Positions 48,501 to 61,875 of a DNA stretch of 64,000 nt are shown here, one piece after another. How positions within the stretch are numbered: the first letter of the stretch is position 1; each line of letters starts with the position of its first letter. The notes under the pieces were generated by a model that saw only the letters and a list, made by a program, of their open reading frames with translations, did no database searches and was not told the origin of the DNA. The DNA is from Serilophus lunatus (taxonomy: Eukaryota > Chordata > Aves > Passeriformes > Eurylaimidae), in the NCBI GenBank assembly GCA_013399895.1, contig VXBA01000662.1, forward strand, positions 248,001-312,000. Direction: 5' to 3'. The position numbers were made by a program, and so were the translations under genes.

Positions 48501-49790
48501 GAACTGTAAAAGATGGGGACTAGAGTTTCTTCTTAGTAGTAAGAGATGTTAAAATGGTTTTAGACAGCAAGTAAACACTGGTCTTAGGAATCAATAGTGG
48601 TCCTTCAGTCTTTCTCACAGTTCCATAACTTACTCAAAAAATTGTGAAAACAATTCTATGAGTAAGAAAAACTACTTTAGAGTTTGTGTCTACAGTGGTA
48701 GCAAAGCATCAGCTGAGCTACATGTGATACTTGTAGCCCTTTGTATGCTGTCTGCTTCCTGACAGCAGTTCATTGTTTTTTCCCAGTATCATTTAATCTG
48801 AGAAAGAAGAGTGGCTGCTGTCAGACTAAAGGACTAAAGCATCATCTTCATCCTTCATGGATGAAATTACTAAGCTGTAAGCTGTGGAGCTGAATGGAGC
48901 AGACTAGTGATGGCAGTGCTTGCTTTAGAACAGTTCTGTTGAACCTCTTCCTTAGCTTGGAATGGGTGTAGTCAAAAGTACCATTCACTGAACTATTCCT
49001 GAAATGCATAGTGCTAAACAAAATGTTGCAGGTGAAAGGAATTCAGGGAAGTAGCAGGGAAGTCAAATACTAAAGTGGGCTGGTTGTCCTATTTTTCAGT
49101 GTGCCTGATGTACCAAGCAGTAAAGAGTCTGTTCCCTCTTCTTCTCCAAAGGAAGGACAGTACCTACCTCATAGGAGTGACAAGGGCTGTTTCAAGAGTG
49201 TTTTGAAGTTATTTGAGACTTGCACAATACACTTCCATGGAGATAGTAAGACACAGCATTAGTGTAACTTGTTGGCAATTGCATACATAGATCCATATGG
49301 CACCAGTTTAGTCCCCTCACTGAACAAAATTCAGCAGCTTTACACTTGGACATTTCTAAAATACACAGAAGAATTGCAAATAACTTACAGAGGAGAGCAA
49401 AGCCAGAAAGATCTCTTATTTTCTGCAAAAGCTTATAGGTGGGCTAAGTAACATTCTTCTGACATTTTTTCCATTTATCTCTAAATTTTCCCAGGGACTT
49501 TTTCTAATTAATTGATACAGATGATTGTTTGTGTAGCTACAATCAACAGTCAGTTTAAGAATGACTGATTGTTTTGGATGATTAAGTTCAGATGTACTGC
49601 AACTGAAGTGTTAAATTAACATTTTGTTTCTTACCTGCTGACTTTCATTTATAAGTAAGATGAGATCTCTTGAAAACAGCTGCAGGTCTTTTTGTAAAGT
49701 ATACTTGATTATTTTTTTTTCTTAGCATCATGTAGTGTGGTTTGTTTTTTTTTTAATAAAGCATGAGTATGGCACCAAAAAAAAGGCCTT
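45559..49790 (+). other. SSR1: Probable SSR1 3' UTR (end uncertain)
   Basis: AT-rich sequence without conserved coding potential follows the stop. ATTAAA occurs at 47425-47430 and AATAAA at 49755-49760 and 49928-49933. The human SSR1 3' UTR is several kilobases long, so a long UTR is expected, but which signal is used cannot be decided from sequence. Confidence 0.4.
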
Positions 49791-49999
49791 TTCCTTGACA
49801 AGCAACCTGTACTAGCAAATTTGCAGAGTGAAAACATGCTATTGTTAAAAAGCTGCCTTTCTACAAGTGTAGTTGGAATAGAAATGCAATTGAGCAAATA
49901 CTCTGATGTTTTGGACAATAGACTAATAATAAAGATTAGAATTCTTTATAAGAATAAGGGAGGGCCCCTGGAAAAATGTTAAATAAATTCTTGAATCCT

Positions 50000-52900
50000 G
50001 ATTGGTTAAAACTGAGCAATAGTCTCCTCCATTTCTAGAAAGGATAAGCTCTTGTTGGACCATGGACAGTGTAAAAAGGATCTGTTAAGATGCTTAAAGT
50101 TTGCTAAAGCACAGGGTTGTAACAAGGCCAAATCCTCAGGACTTTTTCCCTGAATGCTGGCTGTTGTCTGACCAAGTGAACACTAACATTGCAGGCAGTA
50201 ATTCTGAAAGTAGCTGTTGCAGCAGGTGTGCTGCATCCAAACAGAAGGTAAGACTTGCTGGGGAAAAAAGCTAACAAAAGCAAACCAAAAATGGCTTAAA
50301 AGTAAAGGAGGTTGGGACTCCTATATTTGTGAAATATCTCTGTGGATAAATAATAGAAAAATTAAAATCAGTTGTGTAGGTCCCAGAAGACATAAAAATA
50401 ACTGAAATTTGAAGCCTGCCTCATCTTGCCCTGAAACAATCAAGATAGCAAGGTGAGATCTTAAAAATCTATCTCTTCTTTCTAAGCCAGTTATTGCAGT
50501 CTATCTGCCTCTTTTTTTTTTTCTGTCCCCTCCTGTTAATAGTCTTGGCTATAACTTTATGTTGACCAAGATACAGTAAAATTTCAGCATTACAATATCC
50601 CAGTCCCTTAACTGGTGAGGAAAAGCTGAAACTTAACCTGGCTTTCCTCTTCCCTTTCTGTCTATTCAACTGATATGGAAACCACAACTTGTCCTGCCTT
50701 AACTGAGCTTTCCCTATGCCACTTTTGTGTATGTAATGAAATAAGTCACAACAAGGGGGATGCTTGGAGGGGATGCACTTCATCTCACAATTGTCTGAAC
50801 AAGAGAGATTTTCAAGACAATCTCACAGTGTATATTCTAATAAAGAAGGTTCAGTCCTGCCCTGCAAGGCCTGAATGGAGCTACACAGTGTAATTTTCAT
50901 AGACATGAAGCTGCAGTGGGGGAGCATGGGGGATGAAAGCCTTTACCATGGCAATAAAATTACTGCAGCCAGCAATACCCAAATCGGCCAGCTGAGGGAT
51001 CTCCCAAACGTGAGGCAGCTGCTCCTCATAACACACAAGCACAAGAGAGCTTTAGCCCCTTCTCCAAGAGCAAATGGATGGGGCTAGAGCAACTGTGTCT
51101 GGCTTTTCTTCATTGTTCTTTGCTGTATCTTGGCCACCAAAGAAAATCTGAGTATTTTTCTGTGCTTTTCAGAAATAGTTGTAGTTAGATAACTTAAACT
51201 GAAAAAAGCTGTAAAGGGTAGTGTCTTGCATTTGCTTCCAGAAAACATCAGTGCTGCAGCCACCTACAGGGTCAGTGTTAGGTGTTGCAGAGGCAGGGCT
51301 TTTAGTGACGCTCCATAGAGACTGCCTCTGCCACCTGCTGTCCTGGTGCTGTCCTCACTGCCAGATTTCCTGTGGTAGGAGTTAGATTAAATTGGACCTT
51401 TTAACCCCATATGTGCCTTCACCACATTCAGACACAAACAGGTTCTCATTCATTGATTCAGCTTTCGTGGAAAAGAAAAGCCCAGAGTCTTCAGAACACT
51501 GAAGCAACTTCCTTGCCTGAGCCTGGGCACTGCAGGAGCAAGCAGTGGGACAGGACCCTGCCATCACAGCACGCTTGATCCCAGCCTCAGCTGGCAAGTT
51601 TTCCACCCATATGTTTTCAAGAAAAGGAAAGAAAGAACACACTATTTTCTTTAGCAGGAGTCTACACAGCAAGGAAGAAGGTCTTAAAATACCCTATTGC
51701 AGGTTTCCAGTGTAAAGGAAACACTAGAATTTAAATAGTGCCTGATGATTGCTGCATACAGTGTGGCAAATGTTGTCACCAAAATAACTGGTTATATTTA
51801 GAAGTAAGTTTAAATACCCTAAGGACACTTGATTATGAAGTGTGCCATATTTTCCTTAGAGCCAGTATTTAAGACTTAGTTAATGCTTGGTTGTTTGTAA
51901 TAGTGGTTCATTGAGGGAGAGTTGAATTAATTTTTCACAGCTGGAAATAACATTTTACCAACTAATCCTAACTTGGTGCTTCTGTAAGCAAGCTGGACAC
52001 CAGGAAGCACATCTCACTGTTAAGCACCATGTGAAAGGCAGTGTTTCAGAAAGAAAAGTATAAAATAGGGTTTAGCTTGTGTGTAAAGACTACACTCCAC
52101 AGGGGTGTCTGACAGCTTGTAATACTGTTTCTGTTGCCCACCCTCAACTAAAGGGTACATCGAGGATGAAGTACAAGGCATCAGTTGCAGCTATGCAGCC
52201 AGAACAGTCAGTCACTGCATGCTCAAACAGGGCAACATATTCCCTCGATGTCCCTTGAGACTGAACTCCATCTGCTCCTGTTTAAAGTATCTTGCTGGGT
52301 GTCATTTTCTGTTCCTTTAGTTAGGAGCAGCACTCCTCGTGGTTACTTGTTTTTTTTCCATGACAATCCCCAGGGGCCATCACACATGAATTTCTATTTT
52401 GCTGAATTTATAGAATTGCAGCAAGTCAGATGCCACCGATCCCCTGCAGTAGGAATAAGCACCATCCACCCAGATCTGCTTATGAGCCACAAAACATCCC
52501 TCAGCTGCAGTGCACTAAAACACTGCCTGAAGGAACGGGGGCAGAAGCTGCTATCTTAAGACTCGTTCAAGTTAAGTACCTTCATTTTTAAGCAGGTGTT
52601 TTACAGCTGCTAAAGAGACTCTAGTGGTTCAGAAAAAAGTTCAAAACTGTCAAAGAGGTGCATTCACCAAAAAGTAATAAACAAGGGCATGAAAAGCAGC
52701 ATGTGGCCCTGCATCCTGTGCCAGAATGTGTTACCACAGGGGGCACATGTTGCTCAGTTCTCCAGATCCCACCCTTTCCCTCACCTACAACCCCGGCTTG
52801 TTTTGTAACAGGCTCTTGTGTCTCCGGTAGTTGTGCTAGGCAGCCTCTGTGGTTTTAACTAAAAAAGATACTGCCAGATAGTGATCCAGACACGAGATCA

Positions 52901-55900
52901 GAAGTCAGACTCACTGTGTTGTGGTGCAGACTTCATGGGCTGCTGTGTATATGCAGGCAGGTTGGTACTCTGTTTTTCTCTGGCTGTGGACCTCATGCAC
53001 ATTACCTTGAAGCCTATAAAGCTTCAGTCACCCAGGCATCTTGAAGGCAGCAGATGACATGAAGTTAAATACCCTGCCACCAAAAAGGGACTTACTGGCA
53101 AAATGTACAAATCCAGGAATATTGAATCTCGCTCAGTGGCAGTGCATGTGGTAGAACATGGGAGGACATGTGCTACCTCCTCCCCGGCTGCTCCCTGGGA
53201 ACCCCGTATCCCAAGAAAGGCTGTGCTTCTCTAGAATTAGAGGAAAACAGCAATGACAAAGGTTACATTTTTTGTTTATGCCGGGGTTTTACCCAGTCAC
53301 CTTCCCTTTCCCAATCACAAGTTGTGGTAAAGCTTGAGTTGCAAACACTTGGGAGAAATACTGGTCAAAGCAAGCACACCTCACAACTATCCCAACTATC
53401 CTCACTGCTATAACCCCCAAAAAATAAAATACAAATACTTCTTTTGGGTGCAGATCCAACAGAAGTCAGATTTTGTGCATTTCAAACAAACCTAAGCTGT
53501 CATTCTCTGTACAATCAGGAGATGAGAGGGTGGTAACACATCAATTGCTTTAGTTACCCAAATGTATCCAAACTGGTTCCTGCACCTACTCTTTGTCTGG
53601 GGGTAGGCTGGTAGTCCGCATGTGCACACACCAAGAGGCACATTTTGGCTGTTCCTCATACCCCAGCTGCTCAGGTCACGTCCTGTAGTAGAGCCACCGA
53701 CCCCTCTGGCTGACATTTTGTCCTAACCTTCGCACATTTTTATGAGCAGCACAGCCATGCTCCACGTGTGGTTACAGGCTAAAAATTACTGACGGAAAGT
53801 CAGCCCACAGCTGCGCTGGCCTTTACCGCATTAACCTCTGCCTCTGAGATTATGAAAACAGATCAGCCTTTCACGATGAAAAGGCTTTTCTCCTGCTGAT
53901 TTCTCTTATTTGCAGCCTCCCATTAACTGATGTTCATAAGCTGCTTCACAACCCTCTGCTGAAAGGCTCTAGAGAAGTTCAAGAGCTTTCACAACAGTGT
54001 ATTCCAAACACCCATCGTCCAGTTTCCTCATACACTCCTGGCGGTTTTCCCTGACAAACAAGAGACAAATCTGGCACAGGAGAAATAAACAAGCACAGTG
54101 AAGGAGAAAGCTATTTTCAGTTCCTACTACTCAGAGGATTGCTGCAATGTTTTCTACTGCATTACACAGTGAGGTTGAACCAGAGAAGTCTTCCCACTAA
54201 CTAATGTATGAAAAAATCCTGCTTCGTTTTTGTGACATTATTATTACTCTTCTGAGAAGGGACGTGAGAACTGAAAGTAGGAGGCAAGACTAGAATTTTT
54301 GGAAAACTTCGACAATGCTTCTCGACTCCATTTAGCTTCACCTCTACAGGGTAATTTCAGATGCATCGTGAAATGAAGGCATCTTGGCACCCTACCTAGG
54401 AATACTCTGAAGGTTTCCCTAGGTAATCCAATCAAGTTTTTTTGCCTGGCTAGCACCCATGCAGGTTACATGTCACTTACCTGAGGTGACTCTTGTATAC
54501 AACAGCAGCAAGGCAGATGCTTCTGTATCTGTTGGGCTGCCATTCTGTGCAGTAACCTGCCATCAGTCTGTGTTTTCACTGATGTCTTTGAGCAGGCCAG
54601 TTGCCCTCTGCCTCTCCACTGTCTTTCTCCCAGGCATTAAACCACTTAATTTCCTTTTTTAAAAAAAGAAACAGTTTTGTAAACATCTTTTTACATTACT
54701 GAACATGCTGATGCTCACAAACACCAGCCGTGCCTGACAGCTTGTGGGAGAAACACCTTGGTCTTACTTGGATTGGTGAGAAGGGGCTAAATCACCTCAA
54801 GCTGCATTCCCATACACAATCCTCAGCTGAGAGGACTAGGAAAGACACTGTTGAAGTCATGTTGAGAAAGGCCAAGAGATCTGAACTTGGTGAGTGCAAG
54901 TCTGTGCACCTGCAGGACATACTTTAGGTTCTGGATGGGGCTCCATAACAAGCCACTTTTCCTGCTAATGTTATTATGTCGAAACCGGAGTCACAGGCTG
55001 TGACCGTACACCCCCTCAGCAGAACTGTTGGCTCAGGAACCCCAGCTGTGCTGACCCTCCTGTTATTTTAGGGATATTTCCATTTTCTCTAAACCTATGA
55101 TCCAGCATGGCACTAATTGCTCAAGACTAGGAAAATCTGCCAGCAAATATGCAGGTACCAGCAGTCACCAGTTTCTAGATTGTGACAACAATATGCTTCT
55201 GGATGCTTGTTTCCCTCCTTCCCTGTATGTGCACATGAGGACATGGAGGTCAAGCATGGGGCTGGAGGCCAAACCCAGGAACTCCAGAGCACAGTCGGGA
55301 CTTGAAGTCCAGGGGTCACCACAGTAAAATGGTGCTACCAACCTGCAGTGCACACAGAGCCAAGGCGACCAGTGACATCCCCAGGTCAGACACCACACAG
55401 GCAACCTAAGGTGTCTAGTCAAATCATCCCAGCAGAAGGTTAGATACACACCTTTTCCCACAGACACTCTTCTCCCTCCTCCAAACCTTGGGCCATTCTT
55501 CATGAAACATGCAGCTCCTCCCCCGCCATGAAGAAGACTTTCAAAATCCCCCCCTTATTTAAACAGATCGGAGCACAAAACACAGCATCTCACTCATTCC
55601 CCCTTTCTCTGCTGCAGCACAGCCTCTCCCCTGCACAGGTCACTACAATTAGTGCCAAGGAAGAGGAAGGGAGGGGGAAAGTACTTTACGCAGCTCCTCG
55701 GCTGGAGGGCTCAGGTGACCCACGTCACCAGAAGATGCAGGTGCATTGTACAGGTTTTACTCACCTTCCGCCCTGATGTTGGCTGTTCCAGTACTCGGAT
55801 GCTCGGAAATGCCCCTTTTTCCACAGTCTGGCAGTTAAGAGGTGTTCCAATTGAACAATCAGAGGATGCATTTCTTCATCCTTTTCTTTTCCTGTGTTGT

Positions 55901-58100
55901 CAGCGTGGGTGATGAAAAATGTTGCGTCTTAGGCTGACATATGGGAAGTGCCAGTTATTCTGTGCTGGGGTCTCAAGTCTCCCTTTAGGGTGTCCTCCCT
56001 TAGGACTCTCCTGAGTCCTAAGCCTCAGGATTTCCAAAACTGTCATTTTCAATCCCATCATTACTCTACAGAAGTGCCTAAAGAAAATGGTATGTGTTAC
56101 TTCCCAAACTGGAGACTTGTGAAAAGGCAAAGGTTTCAAGTAAACTTTTGCCCCTTGCCACCTTTGCTAGTTGAATCGTCACTATTTTATTTTTTTTGAG
56201 ACTTTTTTTTTCAACAGAACAGGACAAAACACTATGTTAAGTATCAATAGCAAATGATTTCTCTTCTTCTGAAGATTTTGGTGTAGGCATACAGCCTTCC
56301 CATCCCTCAAAAAGGCTGGCTACCTTGTGACAGCTGGATAACAGAAAACAAATAACTTTGTTCCTTTCTCTTTACCTGTTTGCATTTCAGTAGCAGTAAA
56401 AATGCCTAAGATGCTCCCACCAGGCATCCTGCTTTAGGTCAGCCAGTTTTCACCCAAGGCATCCCTGTGGCAGAGGACTTAGGTCTTCCCCAAACCTTGA
56501 TGCTCTGGGGTGAGCATGTGGCCACTGTACCCGAGGCACTGCTGTGACAGGGCCACACCACCAGAGGCTGTGCCACTCTCCTTGTCCGTGTTAAGAATTA
56601 ACCTGTAGCTTCACCTTTAACAGCCTTTAGGGAATGAGGCAAGGAAGCAGCAAGTTGGAGGAGGCACACAGAGACACCATCTCCCCAGTTCCATGTTAAC
56701 CTGATGTTTCAGGCCAGCTATCTAGCTATCCCTGCCACGGAAATATGTGCGGGGAGGAGTGGAGGCAGGAAGACAGAAAGGGAAATGCCAGCAAGGAGCA
56801 AAGTTCAGCTGCCCTGCAGGGTGTTGCCCTGTTGGCAAGAAGAGCAGGGAAATTCCCAGCTAAGGAATAGTCACTGTCAAACTGAGGTAGAAAGAGAAAA
56901 GGGCTGGGCACAGCAATTATACCCTCAGATGGCCAAGAACAAAATGCTTTCTAAGTCATCTGTTTAGTAACTAATTAGTCATAGTCACTTCCTAGCCTCA
57001 TAAACTCATCCCGTTTGATTTTACACCTCCTGACAGGTCCCCGCACCACTTGGACTCGAGCTTCCCATCAGTCTCACGAGAGGAGAGGAGATTCAGGTCA
57101 GTGGGTGGGAAAGGGAAAATTTATTTTATGCAGGTTTCCTCCCCCAGAGATCATGTCTCCACCCTGTCAGCCCACCCAGAGGACATTCACAGAGCCCCAT
57201 GTCACCAGGCATACTCAGTTCGGGGCAGAGCTGGCTGGCTGATTGCTTTTCTTTTAAACTGTTGCTCTTTGGGGGTGAGGGACCAGAAAGCACTGTGAGG
57301 AATTTTCACCTCTGTCAGAAAGGTGCAGGCTTGAGGGAGAAAAGCAGCAGCAGTTCACCCCGAGTCTGTCTCTCTCACTCTGAACCTGGTTCAATTCTCC
57401 GCCAGAAAGAACCATCGCAGCAGGACTTAGGAAGACGGGGATGCTTCAGCTTCACTGCAATTCCCTGGCCTCCAGAGCTGGATACACAACTCAGATGATT
57501 CTTTGGCTCACCGTCCTGTGAAATGCGTTTTATTTATAGGAAGGCATATAAAATGCAGCTAAGGCAGCTCTGACAAGCTAAAATAAAGAATTTCTTTTTT
57601 TGACACATGCATGTGGCTTTTGAATACATCCTGAAAAGTTCATAGCCATAAACATTTATGCAAGAAGAAAACCACAGTGGCAGGAACCTACTTAATTTAT
57701 ACAGAAAGCAACTTATAGGAGTGTTACCACAGCGCGCTGGAGGGACACTCATGTATGTGACCATGGGGCTACAATTAATAAAAAACTGAAAGAGAACCCA
57801 CTGCCTATGCAGGAAAAGCAGCACCAAAGTGCTTCTCTGTTATCTTTGGTTGCTGTGTTGACGAACTACACCAGGAGAAAAGCAGCGTTTCACAGGGGCT
57901 TGGCTACCAGAAAATGGGGGTCCAAAGGAACACGAATTTTCAGAGTGCTGCAAACATCTCCAATTCAAACTCAGATCAACTGAAGGAAGAGAAATGGTCA
58001 TGCTAGTGGCAGAGATACGCTCTGGCTTGCATGTCGTCCTCCAGCAGAGCTAAGTCTGAGAGCAAGTTACAATAAACCCACAAGAAGAGCCATGTCCATT
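50000..58100. other. SSR1-RREB1 convergent intergenic region
   Basis: No gene is supported. The longest open frame, 52185-52559 on the plus strand, shows no domain, signal peptide or splice context. The region could hold distal SSR1 3' UTR. Confidence 0.55.
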
Positions 58101-58129
58101 TTGTAACTTGTAATTTTTAAATATAACAT

Positions 58130-58175
58130 TTTATTGCTTAGATGGTTTGATACAGAACAAGTTTTACTTTTTATT
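58130..58175 (-). terminator. RREB1: Candidate RREB1 poly(A) signals
   Basis: Two AATAAA hexamers on the minus strand, at 58170-58175 and 58130-58135, 40 bases apart and about 3.2 kb from the stop codon. Confidence 0.45.
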
Positions 58176-59504
58176 TTGAATTTGGAAGTACTGTACAACT
58201 GAATAAAAAGAGGAGTAAAAGTACCAAAACAAATGTGTGATTCTCTGTTCGTGTGGCATAAACCAGTCTTGTACACAATTCGTAGCAGCAGTTTAAGTTC
58301 CCTTTAGAAAAATATGAATTCTACACATTTATTACTGTTTCCTGCATGGGATGAAATCACTAGGATTAAAATTCCTTCGTGGAGAGAGAGAAGAGAGAAA
58401 GGACACACACAGAGAGGAGAGAGAAGACGATGAATCATTTTGAAAATGGAATCAGACTGTCACATAGCCCCCAAAAGTTATTTCACAACAGCCTCAAATA
58501 AGGTTTTTTTTCTTTTTTCCTTTCTTTATTTTTTTTTGCGCTTTCACAGTCAAGTGCTTAATGTAGTGATTGAATTATCTCCATGTTAAGTCCATTGCAA
58601 CTCAGGCAAAAGAATTTTAGAAGACTTTTTTTTTGTTTTGTTTTGTTTTTTTTTTTGTTTTTTGTAAAAGCCCTGAGAGAGGAAAAAAATAAAAAGGTTC
58701 CAACAAAAATCGTATAGAGACAAATTAGCTGAACATGCAAACTAAAGCCTAAGATTCACCCATAGTTTAAACACATTATAAATTTCACAGTTTAATATTG
58801 GGGGAGGAGGGGAAACAAAAACAACCCCAACAACATCAACAGTTCTCAGTCAAACTCAACTAATAAAAATGTCAATAAAATGTGGCAAGACCTTATACTC
58901 TACTAGGATATAGATAAAGGCTAAATAAAGCTTTAAATCAATAGTGATTATTGCTAGCAGATGTCCCGGCAGGATGCTGGGAATTAATTACTTGCTACAT
59001 TGTTCTGCAGCATATAGTTTAGTAATGGCTTCTCCCCCACAGTATTGCGCAGTTTAGTGTGGAGAGTTGCAAAAAAAACCAACAAAAAACAAAACCCCAA
59101 ATAAACAAACAAAAAACCAAATGACAAAAAACCAAAAAATACCCCAAATAATAATAATAATAATTATTATAATTATAATAGTAATAACAATTTAAGGGAC
59201 GCGTGAACTGGTTTTAATTAAGTAGAATGCACCTGGGTAGAGTTTCAAATGAATCATTGGTTGTGACTGATTTATCTATATCTGGCATTAGCTTCGTTTC
59301 TGAACTGTTCAAACATCCCTATTTAAAAATTAAAAAAAAAAACAAAACCAAAACAACCACAAAAAAATAGAAATCACATATACCTCAACCATTTTTTCTT
59401 ATTCTATTTGCAAGAATATTACTCAAGAACACTTCTCTTCCTTTGAATTCTGGACAGTGAGATTTCAGTCTCCAGAAATTTTCCGAGAATTTTTAATATA
59501 TAGA

Positions 59505-59543
59505 TAGATATATATATATAGATATATATATTATATAATATAG
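59505..59543. repeat. (TA)n-rich microsatellite
   Basis: TAGATAGATATATATATATAG followed by ATATATATTATATAATATA, inside the probable RREB1 3' UTR. Confidence 0.85.
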
Positions 59544-59817
59544 ACTGGGTCTGAGGCCCACTTCCTCCATGTCTGGTGAGAGCAGGAAAAGCAATTCTGC
59601 AGGGGGAAGGAGGGAGGGTCACAGTGCGGGCTGGGCTGGGGGGGCTGCAGTGGTGGAATAGCACAGTGAGGCTCCGGCAATGCTATTATGGCTCTGTCTG
59701 TCCCAGAGGTCATGACTGAAGGACAACTAACAAACAACAATAACAACAACAACAACAAGGACAACAAAAATGCTGCGCACTCCTAAAAATGCACAGCTAC
59801 AGTAGGATACATTTTGC

Positions 59818-59913
59818 TTAAACCCCTTCAATATTGGTGGCCGGAGTGTCACCTGTTGCCGGCAACAGGAGCCATGTGGAGAAATTCCAGCTGCCAGCAT
59901 TAGAGGGGTTAAA
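59818..59913. repeat. Palindrome-centred inverted repeat in the RREB1 3' UTR
   Basis: A perfect 18-base palindrome, CCTGTTGCCGGCAACAGG (59852-59869), sits at the centre. The outer ends also pair: TTAAACCCCTT on the left with AGAGGGGTTAA on the right. The middle pairs only partly. It could form a long imperfect hairpin on either strand. Confidence 0.7.
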
Positions 59914-61369
59914 TTACTGATATGAAATTTAGACAAACACCTCAAGTCTTCAAGCATCAACCCCAAAATCTCAGGAAGAATTTAATTATTTTTTTTAATT
60001 TATTTTATTTATTTTTAACATGTTGTATATCTGTAGTTTTATTACCAGTAGTATTTTCTTGCTCTAGAACATGACAGTAGCAAGACGAGGGTAAGGCTCG
60101 CATTTCTCTCTTGCTTTCAACTGGAAGACGGAATAACTTTTGCTCTTTAAGTAACGCACGCTGTCACGGATGTGATTGCAACAGGACTAATCCCCCACTC
60201 GCAGTGCCTTTCTCACGCACTTGGAGGGGCCTCGCACAGCCCCGCTCTCACACACTTCTCCCCCGACACGCACACACGCACCCACACGCGCGCACTCGCA
60301 CCCCGCCGCGAGTGAGATGCACCCCTGCACAGGTGGGACGATACCTCGCTGGCCTCCACCTCACTCTCGGGTCAGAGGAAGGGTTTCATTTAAAGTACAG
60401 TAGAAGAGCTGAAACATAGGAGAAGGAGGAGGAGGAGAAGGAGGAGGAGCTGGTGAAAGCGTTAAGACAAAAACACTTCGAGGGGGGATCCAAGCTGTGC
60501 TACGCATCTCTGTGGGCAAATATTGCCCATTGGTTTCTGCTGACTGCAGAGACAAGCGAACTGATGGATTTATAAAATAATAATAAAATAATAATAATAT
60601 ACTGAAGCAAATCAAACATATGTAACAGCGGGTGCATAATTTCCATAGGTTACGTTGCTATGTAACTCTTCTCTGTATACACGTTCAGTTCATGACGGCC
60701 AGAAAAAACCCCTAGGATTTAGAAGACCATTTCTAATGCTAAAAAGTGGAAACAAGTGTGAGGTTGAAATTCATTGTGTTTCCTGCTTTTGGCTTGAACC
60801 ACTTTGAACACCTTCAACTGCCACGTTGTTCAGGCCTGGAAAAGGCTTAATGCTCCACCGTGTGGCAAATGCAAGAACATCTACTGAGAAAAAACTAAAT
60901 CAACATCTCCTCCGCATCTCCTCTGACTATTTCATATGAAATTCACATCATTTTTCTTCCAGTTATTGGCTGTGGTAACCCAGGGCCTCCCACTCCACTG
61001 CCCCCATTTCCAGCTCAGAGAACAAACACAGCGACTATCACAGATATACAAGAACAAGCTCACACACACCAGTACAAAAGGTAACATTAATGCTTAAATG
61101 AAAAAGGGTCCTCTCCAAATAATTCTTTAAAATATTAAAATCATTTTTGAAAAAATCTATAATACCAAAAGATCTAATAAAGTAGTAAGGCACTCAAATC
61201 AGTATATACTGTAGTCTCTTGCATTATTATACTGAAAGGCATATGGCACCACATCCAGTCTGCCATACTCTCCCCATAGCTGTAGGTCACTCTTCCAAAA
61301 CAAAACTCTAGAAACCTTGCTCTGCTGGCTTCAGTTTGCCTGCTGGGATGGGTCCAACCTCCTAGCAAG

Positions 61370-61875
61370 TCATTCAACCCCCAAGAGCTGAGGCGCACTG
61401 TCTGCAGAGGCAAGGATGTGATTCATAGGAGACGGCGTGTTGTGCATCTCCAGCAAGTCTTGAATGAAACCTGAGGGCCTCTCGTGCTCGGAGCTACCCC
61501 GAGGTTCCTGGTCTTTTGTGGTCTGTTTCTGTGTGCTCTTGGTGGGCTCCATGAGGCAGGCGCCATTCCTCTCCTCTCCGCAGGGGGAATCCATGACCAT
61601 GCCGGCCAGGGACTCATTTAGGCTTCCCATGAGGGATGTATGGCTACCGGTGGCCCCCACGGAATCACACTCGTTCTCTGAGATGGGGTTGGCGCCGCTG
61701 TGACTAGACTCATTTTCACTGTCCTCTCCACACCTCGACTGGGTCTCCTCCTTGTCACTCTCCTTCCCGTGGTTTCGGGCATTTTTGACTTTCTGGTGTA
61801 TGCGCTGGTGACGAACCAGGCTGTGCTTCAGAGTGAAGGTCCGTTCACAGGTTTGACACTTGTAAGGTCTCTCAC
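61370..61875 (-). CDS. RREB1: RREB1 terminal coding exon (C-terminal zinc finger and tail)
   Basis: RREB1 is a large nuclear C2H2 zinc-finger transcription factor that binds RAS-responsive elements. This exon begins after acceptor CTTGTAG with GERPYKC and holds one complete finger, C-x2-C-x12-H-x3-H (CQTCERTFTLKHSLVRHQRI then H), followed by a Ser/Glu-rich tail ending LASADSAPQLLGVE and TGA at 61370-61372. The linker and finger match the last finger of vertebrate RREB1, and the final residues resemble its known C-terminus. 167 residues plus a split first codon are present; earlier exons lie beyond the window. Confidence 0.95.

Larger units (their letters stand above)
58130..61369 (-). other. 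RREB1: Probable RREB1 3' UTR
   Basis: About 3.2 kb downstream of the stop with no coding signal. It is rich in simple repeats: AAT, TA, AAC and GGA runs, a CpG-rich CA tract at 60.2-60.3 kb and A/C-rich tracts at 59.07-59.15 kb. Minus-strand AATAAA signals lie at 58170-58175 and 58130-58135; another is at 57529-57534. The extent is inferred from the signals. Confidence 0.5.

Noticed and set aside
52185..52559. 124-codon plus-strand frame
   Set aside because: No start context, domain, signal or splice support; expected by chance over this length.
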